In this document: piece after piece, positions 7,406-16,294 of the stretch
How the letters are laid out: each line of letters opens with the position of its first letter
Position numbering within the stretch: position 1 is the stretch's first letter
Assembly: GCA_029263615.1 (NCBI GenBank)
Contig: JAJUFT010000023.1
Coordinates: 1 to 35,812, forward strand
DNA: 35,812 bases
Origin: Alcaligenaceae bacterium
Lineage (GTDB): Bacteria > Pseudomonadota > Gammaproteobacteria > Burkholderiales > Burkholderiaceae_B
Direction of reading: 5' to 3'
The notes under the pieces: model-generated
Told to the model about the DNA's origin: nothing
The model's input: only the letters and a program-made list of their open reading frames with translations
Databases searched by the model: none
Translations under genes and position numbers: made by a program

Positions 7406-8308
7406 GTGGCGACAGTGGATCCTGTCTTGCGAGTCGACGGCCTGACGCTCGCGTTTGGGGGGGTGAAAGCGCTCAACGGGGTGGGCTTTGAGGTGATGCC
7501 CGGCTCGATCACAACGGTCATTGGTCCGAACGGGGCCGGCAAGACGTCCTTGTTCAACACGATTTCGGGGTTCTATCGCCCCGTGGCGGGGCGCGTGGAG
7601 TTCGAAGGGCAGGACATCACCCGCCTGCCGGCACCGCAGCGAGCCCGCCTGGGTCTGGCGCGTAGTTTTCAGAACATCGCCCTGTTCCGCGGCATGTCGG
7701 TGCTCGACAACATCAAGCTGGGCCGGCACTGCCAGCTCAAGACCAACATCTTTCAGAGTCTGTTCTACCTGGGCGCCGCGCGCCGCGAGGAAATGGAGCT
7801 GCGCGCCGACATCGAAGCGCGCATCATCGACTTCCTGGAAATCGACCACATCCGCCATGCGCCCGTGGCTTCGCTGTCCTACGGCCTGCAGAAACGGGTG
7901 GAAATGGCACGTGCGCTGGCGATGCAGCCCCGGGTGCTGATGCTGGACGAACCGGTGGCCGGCATGAATCGGGAGGAAACCGAGGACATGGCCCGCTTCA
8001 TTCTGGATGTGAATGCGGAATGGGGCGTGACCGTGCTCATGGTCGAGCACGATATGGGCCTGGTCATGGACCTTTCCGATCATGTGGTCGTTCTGAACTT
8101 CGGTCAGGTGATCGCGCAGGGCAAGCCCCAGGAAGTGCAATCCAATCCTGAGGTCGTGCGAGCCTACCTGGGTTCTGGCGATGTCTCCGAACTGCGCGAG
8201 CGTCTGCGCACCGGTCGCGCCCGGGCGAGTGGCGCTGCCGCAGACAACGGGCTCCAGCCGGGCGCCAGCGCCGGCGGCGGCACGCCACCGCTGAGCGAGG
8301 TGGCCTGA
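7406..8308 (+). CDS. HAAT-type ABC transporter ATPase, LivG-like
   Basis: The 300 aa product is an ABC ATPase of the LivG type: Walker A GPNGAGKTS at residues 40-48, a Q-loop in RSFQNIALF, a variant signature LSYGLQKRVEMARAL, Walker B VLMLDEP followed by VAGMN (LivG hallmark), and an H-loop in LMVEHDM. It energises import through the two permeases that follow. The start is GTG at 7406, because GGGGAGG at 7394-7400 lies 5 bases upstream and it gives the usual N-terminus; the longer frame from 7325 has no ribosome site. After the LivG end near residue 262 there is a ~35-residue Ala/Gly-rich tail not typical of the family. Its TGA overlaps the next ATG. Confidence 0.9.
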   Translation: MATVDPVLRVDGLTLAFGGVKALNGVGFEVMPGSITTVIGPNGAGKTSLFNTISGFYRPVAGRVEFEGQDITRLPAPQRARLGLARSFQNIALFRGMSVLDNIKLGRHCQLKTNIFQSLFYLGAARREEMELRADIEARIIDFLEIDHIRHAPVASLSYGLQKRVEMARALAMQPRVLMLDEPVAGMNREETEDMARFILDVNAEWGVTVLMVEHDMGLVMDLSDHVVVLNFGQVIAQGKPQEVQSNPEVVRAYLGSGDVSELRERLRTGRARASGAAADNGLQPGASAGGGTPPLSEVA

Positions 8309-9186
8309 TGGACTGGCTGTTTCTCTTCGAGGTGGTGTTGGCCGGTATCGGCGCGGGCGGCCTATATGCACTGGCGGGGCTGGCTTTCGTCATCATCTAC
8401 AAGGCCACCCAGGTCGTGAACCTGGCGATTGGTGAAATGTTGATGCTGGGCGCCTATGCCTTCTTTGCGTTTGCGGCAGGCATGCAATGGCCCATTCCGG
8501 TGGCCATCATGGCGGCCATCGCCGTGTGCGCCGTACTGGGTGGGGTGGTCGAACGCCTGGCCATTCGCCCCATGCTGGGGGAATCGCCCATTTCCGTCTT
8601 CATGGTGACCGTGGGCCTGGGTTCCATCATGGTGGGTCTGGTGGAACTGATTTGGTCGGCTGACCAGAGGCGTCTTCCCGAGTTCATTCCCAATGAACCC
8701 ATCTTCCTGGGCGAGGCCTTCATTTCACCGAAGATTTTCTACAGTTTCCTCGTGGCCGTGGTGCTGGTGGCCATCAGCCTGGCGGTGTTCCGGTGGTGGC
8801 GAGGCGGGGTCGCCTTGCGGGCCACCGCGTCAGACCAGGGGGCGGCCTATGCCATGGGCATCAACGTGCCGCGCGTGTTTTCCCTGGCCTGGATCGTCGC
8901 CGCGGCCCTGTCGGCCGTGGCCGGTATTGCGGTGGGTGCCATCGGCGGCGTGTCATCCTCCATGGGGATCTTCGGTCTGTCGGTGCTGGTGGTGGTGATC
9001 GTGGGCGGGCTCGACAGCGTCTTGGGTGCGCTGCTCGCCGGCCTGCTGATCGGTGTGCTGGAAGCCCTGGCGGGCGCGTATCTGGGCGGCGAGTTCAAGC
9101 TGCTCATCACCTTCCTGGTGCTGGTGGCCGTGCTCATGGTCCGGCCGTATGGCCTGTTTGGCACCCGTGAGATTGAGAGGCTCTGA
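8308..9186 (+). CDS. HAAT-type ABC transporter permease, LivH-like
   Basis: The 292 aa integral membrane protein has about eight hydrophobic segments and LivH hallmarks: GLYALAGLAFVIIYKATQVVN near the N-terminus, the ERLAIRPM loop (about 80-90), and a G-G-L-D-S-V-L-G-A-L-L-A-G motif in the C-terminal third. It forms half of the transmembrane channel. The start codon overlaps the upstream TGA (TGATG), so translation is coupled. Substrate is not predictable; LivH homologues move branched-chain amino acids, amides, urea or aromatic and aliphatic acids. Confidence 0.9.
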   Translation: MDWLFLFEVVLAGIGAGGLYALAGLAFVIIYKATQVVNLAIGEMLMLGAYAFFAFAAGMQWPIPVAIMAAIAVCAVLGGVVERLAIRPMLGESPISVFMVTVGLGSIMVGLVELIWSADQRRLPEFIPNEPIFLGEAFISPKIFYSFLVAVVLVAISLAVFRWWRGGVALRATASDQGAAYAMGINVPRVFSLAWIVAAALSAVAGIAVGAIGGVSSSMGIFGLSVLVVVIVGGLDSVLGALLAGLLIGVLEALAGAYLGGEFKLLITFLVLVAVLMVRPYGLFGTREIERL

Positions 9187-9188
9187 TC

Positions 9189-10226
9189 ATGCGCATTGCA
9201 ACTGCCAAGGAAAGCTATCTTCAGGACGAAGCCCTGTTCGATTCCCGCACGCAGCGGGTCTGGGCTGCACTGCTCGGGCTGGCACTGATTGCCTACCCCT
9301 TCATGGCGAACGATTACTGGCTCTACCTTGCCTGCCTGGTGGCCATCAATGTCGCCAGCGCCACGGGGCTGAACATCCTCACCGGCTACACCGGTCTGGT
9401 CAGCCTCGGGCAGGCCGCTTTCATGGGTCTGGGTGCCTATACCGTGGCCGTCATGGAGCACCATGTCGGTGGGTTCTTCCTGCTCAATTTGCTGGCGGCG
9501 GGCGTGGTGGCCATGGCTGGCGGCATTGTGGTGGGCATTCCCTCGCTGCGCGTGAAGGGGCTGTATCTGGCCATCGTGACCATCGCGGCCTCGTTTCTGG
9601 CGCACTTCCTGTTCGTCAATTCCGGTTTCACCGGGGGCACGGGAGGCATGACCGTACCGCCCGCACAGGTCGCAGGCGTGGCGCTGGATACCTCCTTCCG
9701 CATCTACTGGCTGATCGTGCCCGTGACGGTGCTGATGGTGCTGGGGGCAGCCAACCTGTTTCGCACCCGCATCGGCCGCGCCTTCATCGCCATTCGCGAC
9801 CGTGACATCTCGGCCGAGGTTCTGGGCATTCCCCTGCTGCGCTACAAGCTGCTGTCCTTCGGGCTGTCGTCCTTCTACGCCGGCGTGGCCGGTGGCCTGT
9901 GGGCCTACTTCTTCCGGGTGGTCACGCCGGAAAGCTTCCCGCTGATCATGTCCATCTTCTTTCTGGCCGCCATCATCGTGGGGGGCATGGGCACCATTCT
10001 GGGCGGCATCCTGGGAGCCATTTTCATGACCATGGTGCCGGAAGTGCTGCGCATCCTCGTGGGCTTGCTGCCGGTCAGCGGCGACACCCTCCAGTTTGTC
10101 TCTCCGGTGCGAACCATTGTGTTCGGCCTGTTGATCGTCGGCTTTCTCATCTTCGAACCGCATGGCCTCGCCGAGGTATGGCGACGCATACGGCGTTTCT
10201 TCCACCTCTGGCCGTTCCGCAACTGA
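9189..10226 (+). CDS. HAAT-type ABC transporter permease, LivM-like
   Basis: The 345 aa polytopic protein shows LivM signatures: NILTGYTGLVSLGQAAFMGLGAY (about 60-85), IPSLRVKGLYLAIVT, GRAFIAIRDRDISAEVLGI (the EAA-like cytoplasmic loop) and GGMGTILGGILGA. It pairs with the LivH-like permease as the second channel half. A ~30-residue hydrophilic N-terminus precedes the first membrane segment. The start is 2 bases after the preceding stop. A 33-base gap with a ribosome site separates it from the binding-protein gene. Confidence 0.9.
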   Translation: MRIATAKESYLQDEALFDSRTQRVWAALLGLALIAYPFMANDYWLYLACLVAINVASATGLNILTGYTGLVSLGQAAFMGLGAYTVAVMEHHVGGFFLLNLLAAGVVAMAGGIVVGIPSLRVKGLYLAIVTIAASFLAHFLFVNSGFTGGTGGMTVPPAQVAGVALDTSFRIYWLIVPVTVLMVLGAANLFRTRIGRAFIAIRDRDISAEVLGIPLLRYKLLSFGLSSFYAGVAGGLWAYFFRVVTPESFPLIMSIFFLAAIIVGGMGTILGGILGAIFMTMVPEVLRILVGLLPVSGDTLQFVSPVRTIVFGLLIVGFLIFEPHGLAEVWRRIRRFFHLWPFRN

Positions 10227-10259
10227 GCGGAATCCGCCATTCCCTTTCAGGAGAATCGC

Positions 10260-11447
10260 ATGAGTCACCGTTACACAGGTTTATCCCGTTTCATGAGGCG
10301 CGTGGTCGCCCCTCTGGGGGTCTCTCTGGGCATGGCGCTGACGCCTGCCGCGCAGGCGCAGGGGGATGACATCGTCATTGGCGGGTCCATTCCCATGAGC
10401 GGCGTCTTCGCCTTTGCCGGGGTCGGCATTCACGCCGGCATTGGCGATTACGTCAAGATGCTGAACGAACAGGGCGGAATCAATGGCCGCAAGGTGGTCT
10501 ACGTGCCCGAAGATACCGGCTACAAGGTCGATGTCTCGGTGGCGGCGTTCAAGAAGATCACCAGCCAGAACAAGGTGAATCTGTATTACGGTGATTCCAC
10601 GGGCTTTTCCAAGACCATCAACCCGGAGCTGGATCGAAAGGGCGACATTCTGATGACGGGTGCTTCGTTCGCCACCGAAATCAATGACCCGGACAAATTT
10701 CCGGCGCAGTTCCTGGTCGGGCCGGACTACACCGAAATGTTCGGCATCCTGCTCAAATACATCGCCCAAGAGACGCCTGGCGCCACCGTTGCTTTCGTGT
10801 ATTCGGACACTGAATTCGGGCGCGACCCCATTGAAAGCTCGCGCAAGCGGGCCGAAGAGCTGGGTCTGAAGGTCGGGGCCGAGATCATGACGCCGCCGGG
10901 CAGTGTGGACGTCTCCACGGAAGTGCTCAAGCTGCGTCGTGCACGACCCGACTACACCATCTTCCACGGCTATGTGCTCGCTCCGATTCCCGAGTTCGTC
11001 GCTCAGGGGCGGCAGATGGGCCTGAAGAGCCGCTATATGGGCACCTTCTGGACCATGGACAACTCCACCGTCATGCAGATGGGCGAGAACGCCGACGGTT
11101 TCATGGGCGTCATGCCGTTCCGGTATTACTACGACGAGGAAAAGGCCCCCATGCTGGAGAAGATCCGCGCCATGCGGCCCGAGTACCAGAGCACGGCCTA
11201 CATGCAGGGCTTCATGGCCGCCATGCTCATGACAGAGGCCGTCAAGCGCACACTGGACGAGGGCAAGGAGCTCACCTCGAAGAACATGAAGGCGGCCCTG
11301 CAGTCGATTCGCGATTTCGACACCGGCGGCATCATCGGCGTGCCGATCAGCGTGAAGGGCAACTCGGTGCCGGTGGGCCGCATCTATCGGGCAGACTACG
11401 CCAGCAAAAAAATGGTGCCGGCGTCCGACTGGATCATTCTGGATTGA
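10260..11447 (+). CDS. HAAT-type ABC transporter substrate-binding protein
   Basis: The 395 aa product has a Sec signal peptide (cleavage near TPAAQAQ-GDD, about residue 34) and a Peripla_BP_6 fold. It opens with IVIGGSIPMSGVFAFAGVGI, and has VVYVPEDTGYKVDVSVAAFKKI and a VYSDTEFGRDP hinge region. There is no lipobox, so it is a soluble periplasmic protein. It should capture the substrate for the LivH/LivM-like pair. AGGAGA at about 10248-10253 is the ribosome site. Closest types among those I recall are binding proteins in aliphatic/aromatic acid gene clusters rather than LivJ itself, in keeping with the acyl-CoA ligase downstream; this is inference. Confidence 0.9.
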   Translation: MSHRYTGLSRFMRRVVAPLGVSLGMALTPAAQAQGDDIVIGGSIPMSGVFAFAGVGIHAGIGDYVKMLNEQGGINGRKVVYVPEDTGYKVDVSVAAFKKITSQNKVNLYYGDSTGFSKTINPELDRKGDILMTGASFATEINDPDKFPAQFLVGPDYTEMFGILLKYIAQETPGATVAFVYSDTEFGRDPIESSRKRAEELGLKVGAEIMTPPGSVDVSTEVLKLRRARPDYTIFHGYVLAPIPEFVAQGRQMGLKSRYMGTFWTMDNSTVMQMGENADGFMGVMPFRYYYDEEKAPMLEKIRAMRPEYQSTAYMQGFMAAMLMTEAVKRTLDEGKELTSKNMKAALQSIRDFDTGGIIGVPISVKGNSVPVGRIYRADYASKKMVPASDWIILD

Positions 11448-11458
11448 GGTTGGCGGGC

Positions 11459-12256
11459 ATGATCCTCGAACTCAACAACATCGAGGTCGTCTACAACAAG
11501 GTCGTGCAGGTCTTGCGCGGCCTGTCCCTGAGCGTGCCCGGCGGGCAGGTGGTGGCGCTGCTGGGCAGCAACGGGGCGGGCAAGTCCACAACGCTCAAGG
11601 CGATTTCCCGGCTGCTGGAGCTGGAAGACGGCGAACTGGTGAGCGGCCGCATCCATTTCGATGGCCACGATGTGGCCGCCTCCGCGCCACAGATGCTGGT
11701 GCGCAGGGGCATGAGCCACGTCATGGAAGGGCGGCGGGTGTTCGAGGACCTCACCGTCGAAGAAAACCTGGTGGCTGCCACCTATGCCCTCGAAGGCCGC
11801 CAAGCTGGCAAGGCGGACTTCGACCTGGTCTATGAGTACTTTCCGCGGCTGCACGAACGCCGCCGCGGCCTGGCGGGTTACCTGTCGGGCGGCGAGCAGC
11901 AGATGCTCGCGATTGGTCGGGCCCTCATTGCGCGGCCGCGGCTGATGCTGCTGGATGAACCTTCGCTAGGACTGTCGCCCGTGCTGGTGGAAAATATTTT
12001 CGGCATCATCGCCCGGATCAACGCCGAACAGGGCACGGCCATGCTGCTGGTCGAGCAGAACGCGTCGGTGGCGCTGGCCATTGCCGACTACGGCTACATC
12101 ATGGAGATGGGGAAGGTGGTGATTGATGGTTCGGCCGAACGGCTCGCCAGTGATCCGGACGTGCGGGAGTTCTATCTGGGAATGGGCGGCAGTGGCGAGC
12201 GGCGCAGCTTCCGCGATGTGAAGCATTACAAGCGCCGCAAGCGCTGGCTGTCGTGA
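11459..12256 (+). CDS. HAAT-type ABC transporter ATPase, LivF-like
   Basis: The 265 aa protein has Walker A GSNGAGKST at residues 36-44, signature LSGGEQQMLAIGRALI, Walker B LMLLDEPSLGLSP (LivF hallmark) and an H-loop replaced by Gln in LLVEQNA, as is usual in LivF. It is the second ATPase of the transporter. The ATG at 11459 is preferred over TTG codons just upstream because it begins the conserved strand ILELNNIEV; GAGG at 11446-11449 is an acceptable though distant ribosome site. The C-terminus carries a basic extension (KHYKRRKRW) past the usual end. The ribosome site of the ligase gene overlaps its 3' end. Confidence 0.9.
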   Translation: MILELNNIEVVYNKVVQVLRGLSLSVPGGQVVALLGSNGAGKSTTLKAISRLLELEDGELVSGRIHFDGHDVAASAPQMLVRRGMSHVMEGRRVFEDLTVEENLVAATYALEGRQAGKADFDLVYEYFPRLHERRRGLAGYLSGGEQQMLAIGRALIARPRLMLLDEPSLGLSPVLVENIFGIIARINAEQGTAMLLVEQNASVALAIADYGYIMEMGKVVIDGSAERLASDPDVREFYLGMGGSGERRSFRDVKHYKRRKRWLS

Positions 12257-12267
12257 AGGAGGAGGCA

Positions 12268-14088
12268 ATGGGGCGTCCATCGTTCCAACCTGAAGCGTTG
12301 ACTCTGCCGCAGATGCTGCGCGAACGGGCGGCCCGTACACCCGATGCGATCGCGATCCGGCAGAAGGATTTCGGCATCTGGAACCCCTATACCTGGAAGG
12401 ACTTCTGGCAACGGGCCTGCCATGTCGGTCTGGGCATGCACGCATTGGGGGTGAAGGAGGGTGGCCATGTCGGCATCATCTCGGAAAACCGCCTGGAGTG
12501 GGTGCTGGCGCAAATGGGGGCGGGCGCCATCGGCGCCGTGGCCGTCGGTGTCTATCCCACCAGTCCGGCATCCGAGGCCAGCTATGTGCTGGGTCACGCG
12601 GATGTGGAGCTGGTGTTCTGCGAAGACCAGGAACAGGCAGAAAAGGTCATCGAGTCGCTCGATCAGCTTCCCGCGCTGCGACACATCGTAGTCATGGAAA
12701 CCAAGGGCTTTCGCAACTATCCGGAAGCCCTGAACGGACGGATTCACAGTTTCGCCGCGCTTGAAGAACGGGGGCGCGAGCGGGCTTCGGAAGCCGCCGG
12801 TCTGATCGACGATGTGCTCTCGCGCCAGTCGCTCAAGGATATCGGGCTGATGATCTACACCTCGGGCTCCACGGGCAAGCCCAAGGGCGCCATGATTTCC
12901 TATCGCAACATGCGCGCCGTGGTGCCGGGCATTGTGGACCGCCTCGAGCTGGAGCCGGATTCGCGCCATCTGTCGTATCTGCCGCTGTGCCACGTGGCCG
13001 AGCAGATGCTGACCACCTTCGTTCCCATCTATCTGGGCTCGCAGGTGAACTTCGGCGAATCGCTGCGGACCGTTCAGGAAGACCTGCGCGAGGTGGCGCC
13101 CACGCTGTTCCTGGGGGTGCCGCGCATCTGGGAGAAACTGCACGCGGCCATCACCATCAAGATGCAGGAAAGCCATCGGCCCATGCAGGTGCTCTACCAG
13201 AAGGCGCTGGCCGCCTGCGAGCCCTTTGCACACAAGTCGGCGGCCCGGCGTACCCTGCGCGAACGCCTGGTGTACGGCTTCTGGTATTGGCTGGTGCTGC
13301 GGGCCCTCCTGAATTTCATCGGCCTGCGCAAGGCGCGGGTGGCGCTCACCGGTGCGGCTCCCATCTCGCCGAATGTCATCCGCTATTTCCGTACCCTGGG
13401 TGTCCCGTTGATCGAGGTCTATGGCCTGACCGAATCGACCGGAATGATTCTCGGCCAGCCCCTGAATGATGTGCGCTGGGGCTCGGTCGGCACCCCGACG
13501 ACGGGGGTGGAGTGCCGGGTGTCGGAAACCGGCGAGCTGCTGGTGCGCGGCGACATCGTTTTCGAAGGCTACTACAAGAATCCTCAGCAGACACAGGAGG
13601 TTATCCGCGACGGCTGGCTCCATACGGGCGATGTTGTGCGGCAGGAGGGCGATACCTTGTATATTGTCGATCGTCTCAAGGACGTCATGATCACGGCAGG
13701 GGGAAAGAACCTGACTCCCTCGGAGATCGAGAACGCCGTGAAAGACAGCCCGTACATCAAGGAATGCATCGTTGTGGCGGATCGACGTAAGTTTGTGGCA
13801 GCGCTCATACAGATCGATTTTGAAACCGTGTCCAAATGGGCCGAGGCCCATGGCATTGCCTTCACGCATTTCCGTTCGCTGGCAGAGAATCCGCAGGTGC
13901 GCGAGCTGGTGCAACAGGAAGTCGACGAAGCCAACAGGCAGCTGGCACAGGTGGCGCAGATCCGTCGCTTCCATCTATTGACCAAGGAACTGGACCACGA
14001 CGACGGCGAAGTGACGGCCACCATGAAGGTGCGCCGCGCCAACATTTATCAGACCTACGGCAACGAAATCGAGGCGCTTTACGCATGA
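12268..14088 (+). CDS. AMP-forming acyl-CoA ligase (FadD/FAA1 type)
   Basis: The 606 aa protein belongs to the ANL superfamily: P-loop motif MIYTSGSTGKPKGAM near residues 195-209, YGLTEST (A5), GWLHTGD (A7), and a C-terminal KNLTPSEIEN motif. The long form resembles bacterial FAA1/FadD15-type long-chain acyl-CoA synthetases rather than PaaK. It activates a carboxylic acid to an acyl-AMP and then to acyl-CoA. The ATG at 12268 is chosen because AAGGAGGAGG at 12256-12265 precedes it; a GTG at 12253 is the alternative. Lying directly behind the transporter and sharing an ATGA overlap with the TetR gene, it probably traps the imported acid as CoA ester. Chain length or aromaticity of the substrate is not deducible. 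Confidence 0.9.
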   Translation: MGRPSFQPEALTLPQMLRERAARTPDAIAIRQKDFGIWNPYTWKDFWQRACHVGLGMHALGVKEGGHVGIISENRLEWVLAQMGAGAIGAVAVGVYPTSPASEASYVLGHADVELVFCEDQEQAEKVIESLDQLPALRHIVVMETKGFRNYPEALNGRIHSFAALEERGRERASEAAGLIDDVLSRQSLKDIGLMIYTSGSTGKPKGAMISYRNMRAVVPGIVDRLELEPDSRHLSYLPLCHVAEQMLTTFVPIYLGSQVNFGESLRTVQEDLREVAPTLFLGVPRIWEKLHAAITIKMQESHRPMQVLYQKALAACEPFAHKSAARRTLRERLVYGFWYWLVLRALLNFIGLRKARVALTGAAPISPNVIRYFRTLGVPLIEVYGLTESTGMILGQPLNDVRWGSVGTPTTGVECRVSETGELLVRGDIVFEGYYKNPQQTQEVIRDGWLHTGDVVRQEGDTLYIVDRLKDVMITAGGKNLTPSEIENAVKDSPYIKECIVVADRRKFVAALIQIDFETVSKWAEAHGIAFTHFRSLAENPQVRELVQQEVDEANRQLAQVAQIRRFHLLTKELDHDDGEVTATMKVRRANIYQTYGNEIEALYA

Positions 14089-14717
14089 CACAGAAGCGAG
14101 CCGCAGACGCTGCTGCCCCCCGTTCCGGTGAAGAGGGACGGCGCCACGAGCTGGTGCTGGCGGCGGGCCGGCTGTTTCGCGAGCTGGGCTATGAGCGCAC
14201 GACCGTACGTGAGCTGGCGGCCGCTGTAGGGCTGCAGTCCGGAAGTCTCTTCCATCACTTCCGCAACAAAGAAGAAATCCTGCTGGCCGTCATGGCCGAC
14301 GGCATCCAGGAAGTGATTGACGAAGGTCGGGCCGTGCTCGAGAGCGATCGCGACCCGGCCGAGCGGCTCATCGCGCTGTTTCGCCTGCACATGAACAGCC
14401 TCATCCATGGGGTCGGGGGCAATGCCATGCATGCCATCATCTTCGACTGGCGCAGCCTCTCTTCCGAGGCCCGCCAGTACGCCCGGCGTCTTGCGGACAC
14501 CTACGAGGGCTTGTGGCACCGCGCCATTTCCGATGCGGTGGAGGCTGGCCAGCTCAGCGGAGATGCGGTCGTGCTGCGAAAATTCGTGCTGGGAGGAATG
14601 AACCACATGGTGCGCTGGTACAAGCCCGAGGGTCGCATTCCTGCCCAAGATTTCATCGAGGCCATGTTGCAGGCCGCTTTTCCACAACTGACAAGCAGAA
14701 AGCAGGAGACCAAATGA
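14085..14717 (+). CDS. TetR-family transcriptional regulator
   Basis: The 210 aa protein has an N-terminal TetR helix-turn-helix at about residues 20-65: AAGRLFRELGYERTTVREL, then AAAVGLQSGSLFHHFRNKEEIL. The ligand-binding half (about 80-200) resembles the TetR_C_33/KstR2-like group often found with acyl-CoA genes. It starts in the stop of the ligase gene (ATGA at 14085-14088) and ends overlapping the crotonase gene the same way, so it is cotranscribed and probably controls its own operon. The ligand may be the CoA ester made by the ligase. The twin GCGCTTG repeats at 7333-7366 are candidate operators (inference). Confidence 0.88.
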   Translation: MTQKRAADAAAPRSGEEGRRHELVLAAGRLFRELGYERTTVRELAAAVGLQSGSLFHHFRNKEEILLAVMADGIQEVIDEGRAVLESDRDPAERLIALFRLHMNSLIHGVGGNAMHAIIFDWRSLSSEARQYARRLADTYEGLWHRAISDAVEAGQLSGDAVVLRKFVLGGMNHMVRWYKPEGRIPAQDFIEAMLQAAFPQLTSRKQETK

Positions 14718-15517
14718 GCAGTGAAGACAGCCCTCTGTTGTATGAGGTGAAGGGCCCCGTTGCACAGATCACGTTTTCCCGCCCGTCGGCGTTGAATGCG
14801 CTGAATCAGGCAATGGCGGAAGCCTTCCGTGACGCGATCGGGAAGGTAGCCGCCGATACGGACATCCGTGTTCTGATCTTGCGCGGTGCCGGGCGCGGGT
14901 TCATGGCCGGCGGCGATATTGCCACCATGGCAGCCGACCCGGTGAACAATGCGCCGCTGCTCCTGGATCCCCTGCATGAAGCCCTGCGGCAGATGTCCGC
15001 TCTTCCCATTCCCGTGCTGGCGGGCCTGCACGGCCCGGTCGCCGGCGCCGGCATGAGCCTGGCTCTCGCCGCCGACCTTGCATTGGCCGCCGACAATACG
15101 GTGTTCCAGATGGCCTATACGCGCATCGGTGCCAGCCCGGACGGGTCCGGCAGCTGGCACCTGGTGCGTCTGCTGGGCCTGCGCAAGGCCATGGAACTCA
15201 CCTTGCTGTCCGACGCGGTCGACGCTCGGCAGGCACAGGCCCTGGGGCTGGTGAACTGGGTGGTGCCCGCGGATGAATTTGACGAACGGTTGGCGGCCAT
15301 GGCCAGGCGTCTGGCCGAGGGGGCCACTCAGGCCTATGGGCGCAGCAAGGCGCTGCTGCGTGGCGCCGGCACGCGCACCTTGTCGGAACATCTGGACGCG
15401 GAACGGGCAGCTTTTCTCGAGGGAGCGGCGGGCCCCGAGTTTCGGGAAGGGGCGTCGGCATTCCTTGAAAAGCGTGCGCCCGACTTCCAGGCCGCCGTGC
15501 AGGCGGCACAGGGGTAG
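14714..15517 (+). CDS. Enoyl-CoA hydratase/isomerase-family (crotonase fold) enzyme
   Basis: The 267 aa product has the crotonase fold: oxyanion-hole segments RGFMAGGDI (about 60-70) and GPVAGAGMSLALAADL (about 105-120), followed by YTRIGASPDGSGSW. Aligned by eye with enoyl-CoA hydratase, the two catalytic glutamates are replaced (Ser in GMSLAL, Tyr in MAYTRIG), while an Asp lies in the PDGSGSW loop as in PaaG-type isomerases and 4-chlorobenzoyl-CoA dehalogenase. It is therefore more likely an isomerase or other acyl-CoA enzyme than a hydratase. The start overlaps the TetR stop (ATGA), making it the last gene of the operon. It meets the minus-strand gene after 12 bases with no visible terminator. 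Confidence 0.85.
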   Translation: MSSEDSPLLYEVKGPVAQITFSRPSALNALNQAMAEAFRDAIGKVAADTDIRVLILRGAGRGFMAGGDIATMAADPVNNAPLLLDPLHEALRQMSALPIPVLAGLHGPVAGAGMSLALAADLALAADNTVFQMAYTRIGASPDGSGSWHLVRLLGLRKAMELTLLSDAVDARQAQALGLVNWVVPADEFDERLAAMARRLAEGATQAYGRSKALLRGAGTRTLSEHLDAERAAFLEGAAGPEFREGASAFLEKRAPDFQAAVQAAQG

Positions 15518-15529
15518 CTGAACGTGGGG

Positions 15530-16282
15530 CTAGCGGAACACGCTCACGTAAGCCGGATAGAAACTGGCGTAAAGCACCGCAGCCACCGCAATGTTCAGCG
15601 GCGTCAGTAACAGTTGCACGATTTCCGGCGGCAGGCCGACCACGATCAGCAGGCTGGCCGCCATCTGCACGGCAAAGAAGATGGCGGCCCAGCTCAACCC
15701 GTACAGCAGGAAGGCCCACTTATTGCGCCAACAGGCCACCATCGAAAAGAACAGGGCTTGCTTCATGGGGATGCCATGCCAGCCGATGAGGGCTGGCGCA
15801 TGCCAGAACAGCATGGAAATCAGCACGTAAAGCACGCCAAAGGTCAGCATGGGAGCCTGCATCGCGCGTAGCAGCGCCATGTCGTCGACCTGGGTCGCGC
15901 CTTCCAGGGCGGCGGTCAGGCTCTCGAGAAAGGGAACGGTGGCCAGTACGCCCCCGGCCAGGCAGCACAGCAGATACGCCACCCCGAGCAGGAGCAGGCG
16001 ATTGCGCACGTTGCGGTCGCGCAGGGGCTGGGTCCACATGCCCAGCTGCATGGTTTCGCCGGAATCAATGCGCTGGCATGCCGACAGGGTGATGAAGGTC
16101 AGGCTGGGCGTGGCGATGATGAGCGCCATCTGCCCCAGGATGGGAATCAAATAACTGAAGGTGATCAACAGGCCCAGGGTCATGCTCCAGAAGAACATGG
16201 CCAGAGGCTGTCGGATGCAGATTCGATACCCTTGGTGTATCCAGAACCACCCTGCGTGAATCGGGAGTATGGCGGCTTGCAT
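15530..16282 (-). CDS. BPSS1780-like integral membrane protein
   Basis: The 250 aa protein has about six hydrophobic segments. The N-terminal pattern with GWFWIHQGYRICIRQPLAMF, followed by PILGQ and a cytoplasmic ACQRIDSGE loop, resembles the BPSS1780 family of Burkholderiales membrane proteins, whose function is unknown. It begins 12 bases downstream of the thrB stop on the same strand, so the two are probably one transcript. There is no evidence linking it to threonine synthesis beyond this. The family name is from memory of the pattern and is moderately certain; membrane location is clear. Confidence 0.72.
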   Translation of the reverse strand: MQAAILPIHAGWFWIHQGYRICIRQPLAMFFWSMTLGLLITFSYLIPILGQMALIIATPSLTFITLSACQRIDSGETMQLGMWTQPLRDRNVRNRLLLLGVAYLLCCLAGGVLATVPFLESLTAALEGATQVDDMALLRAMQAPMLTFGVLYVLISMLFWHAPALIGWHGIPMKQALFFSMVACWRNKWAFLLYGLSWAAIFFAVQMAASLLIVVGLPPEIVQLLLTPLNIAVAAVLYASFYPAYVSVFR

Positions 16283-16294
16283 GGTGATGGATGA

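Noticed and set aside
5921..8371. 816-codon open frame on the minus strand
   Set aside because: It is antisense to tadC, the DUF192 gene and the livG-like gene, all with clear family motifs. His/Arg/Gln-rich low-quality sequence is typical of antisense frames in GC-rich DNA.
12226..13974. 582-codon open frame on the minus strand
   Set aside because: Antisense to the acyl-CoA ligase, with no recognisable motif or start signal; a codon-bias shadow.
15518..15529. Search for a terminator between the crotonase gene and the convergent membrane-protein gene
   Set aside because: Only 12 bases separate the stops and no GC-rich hairpin with T-tract spans the junction.
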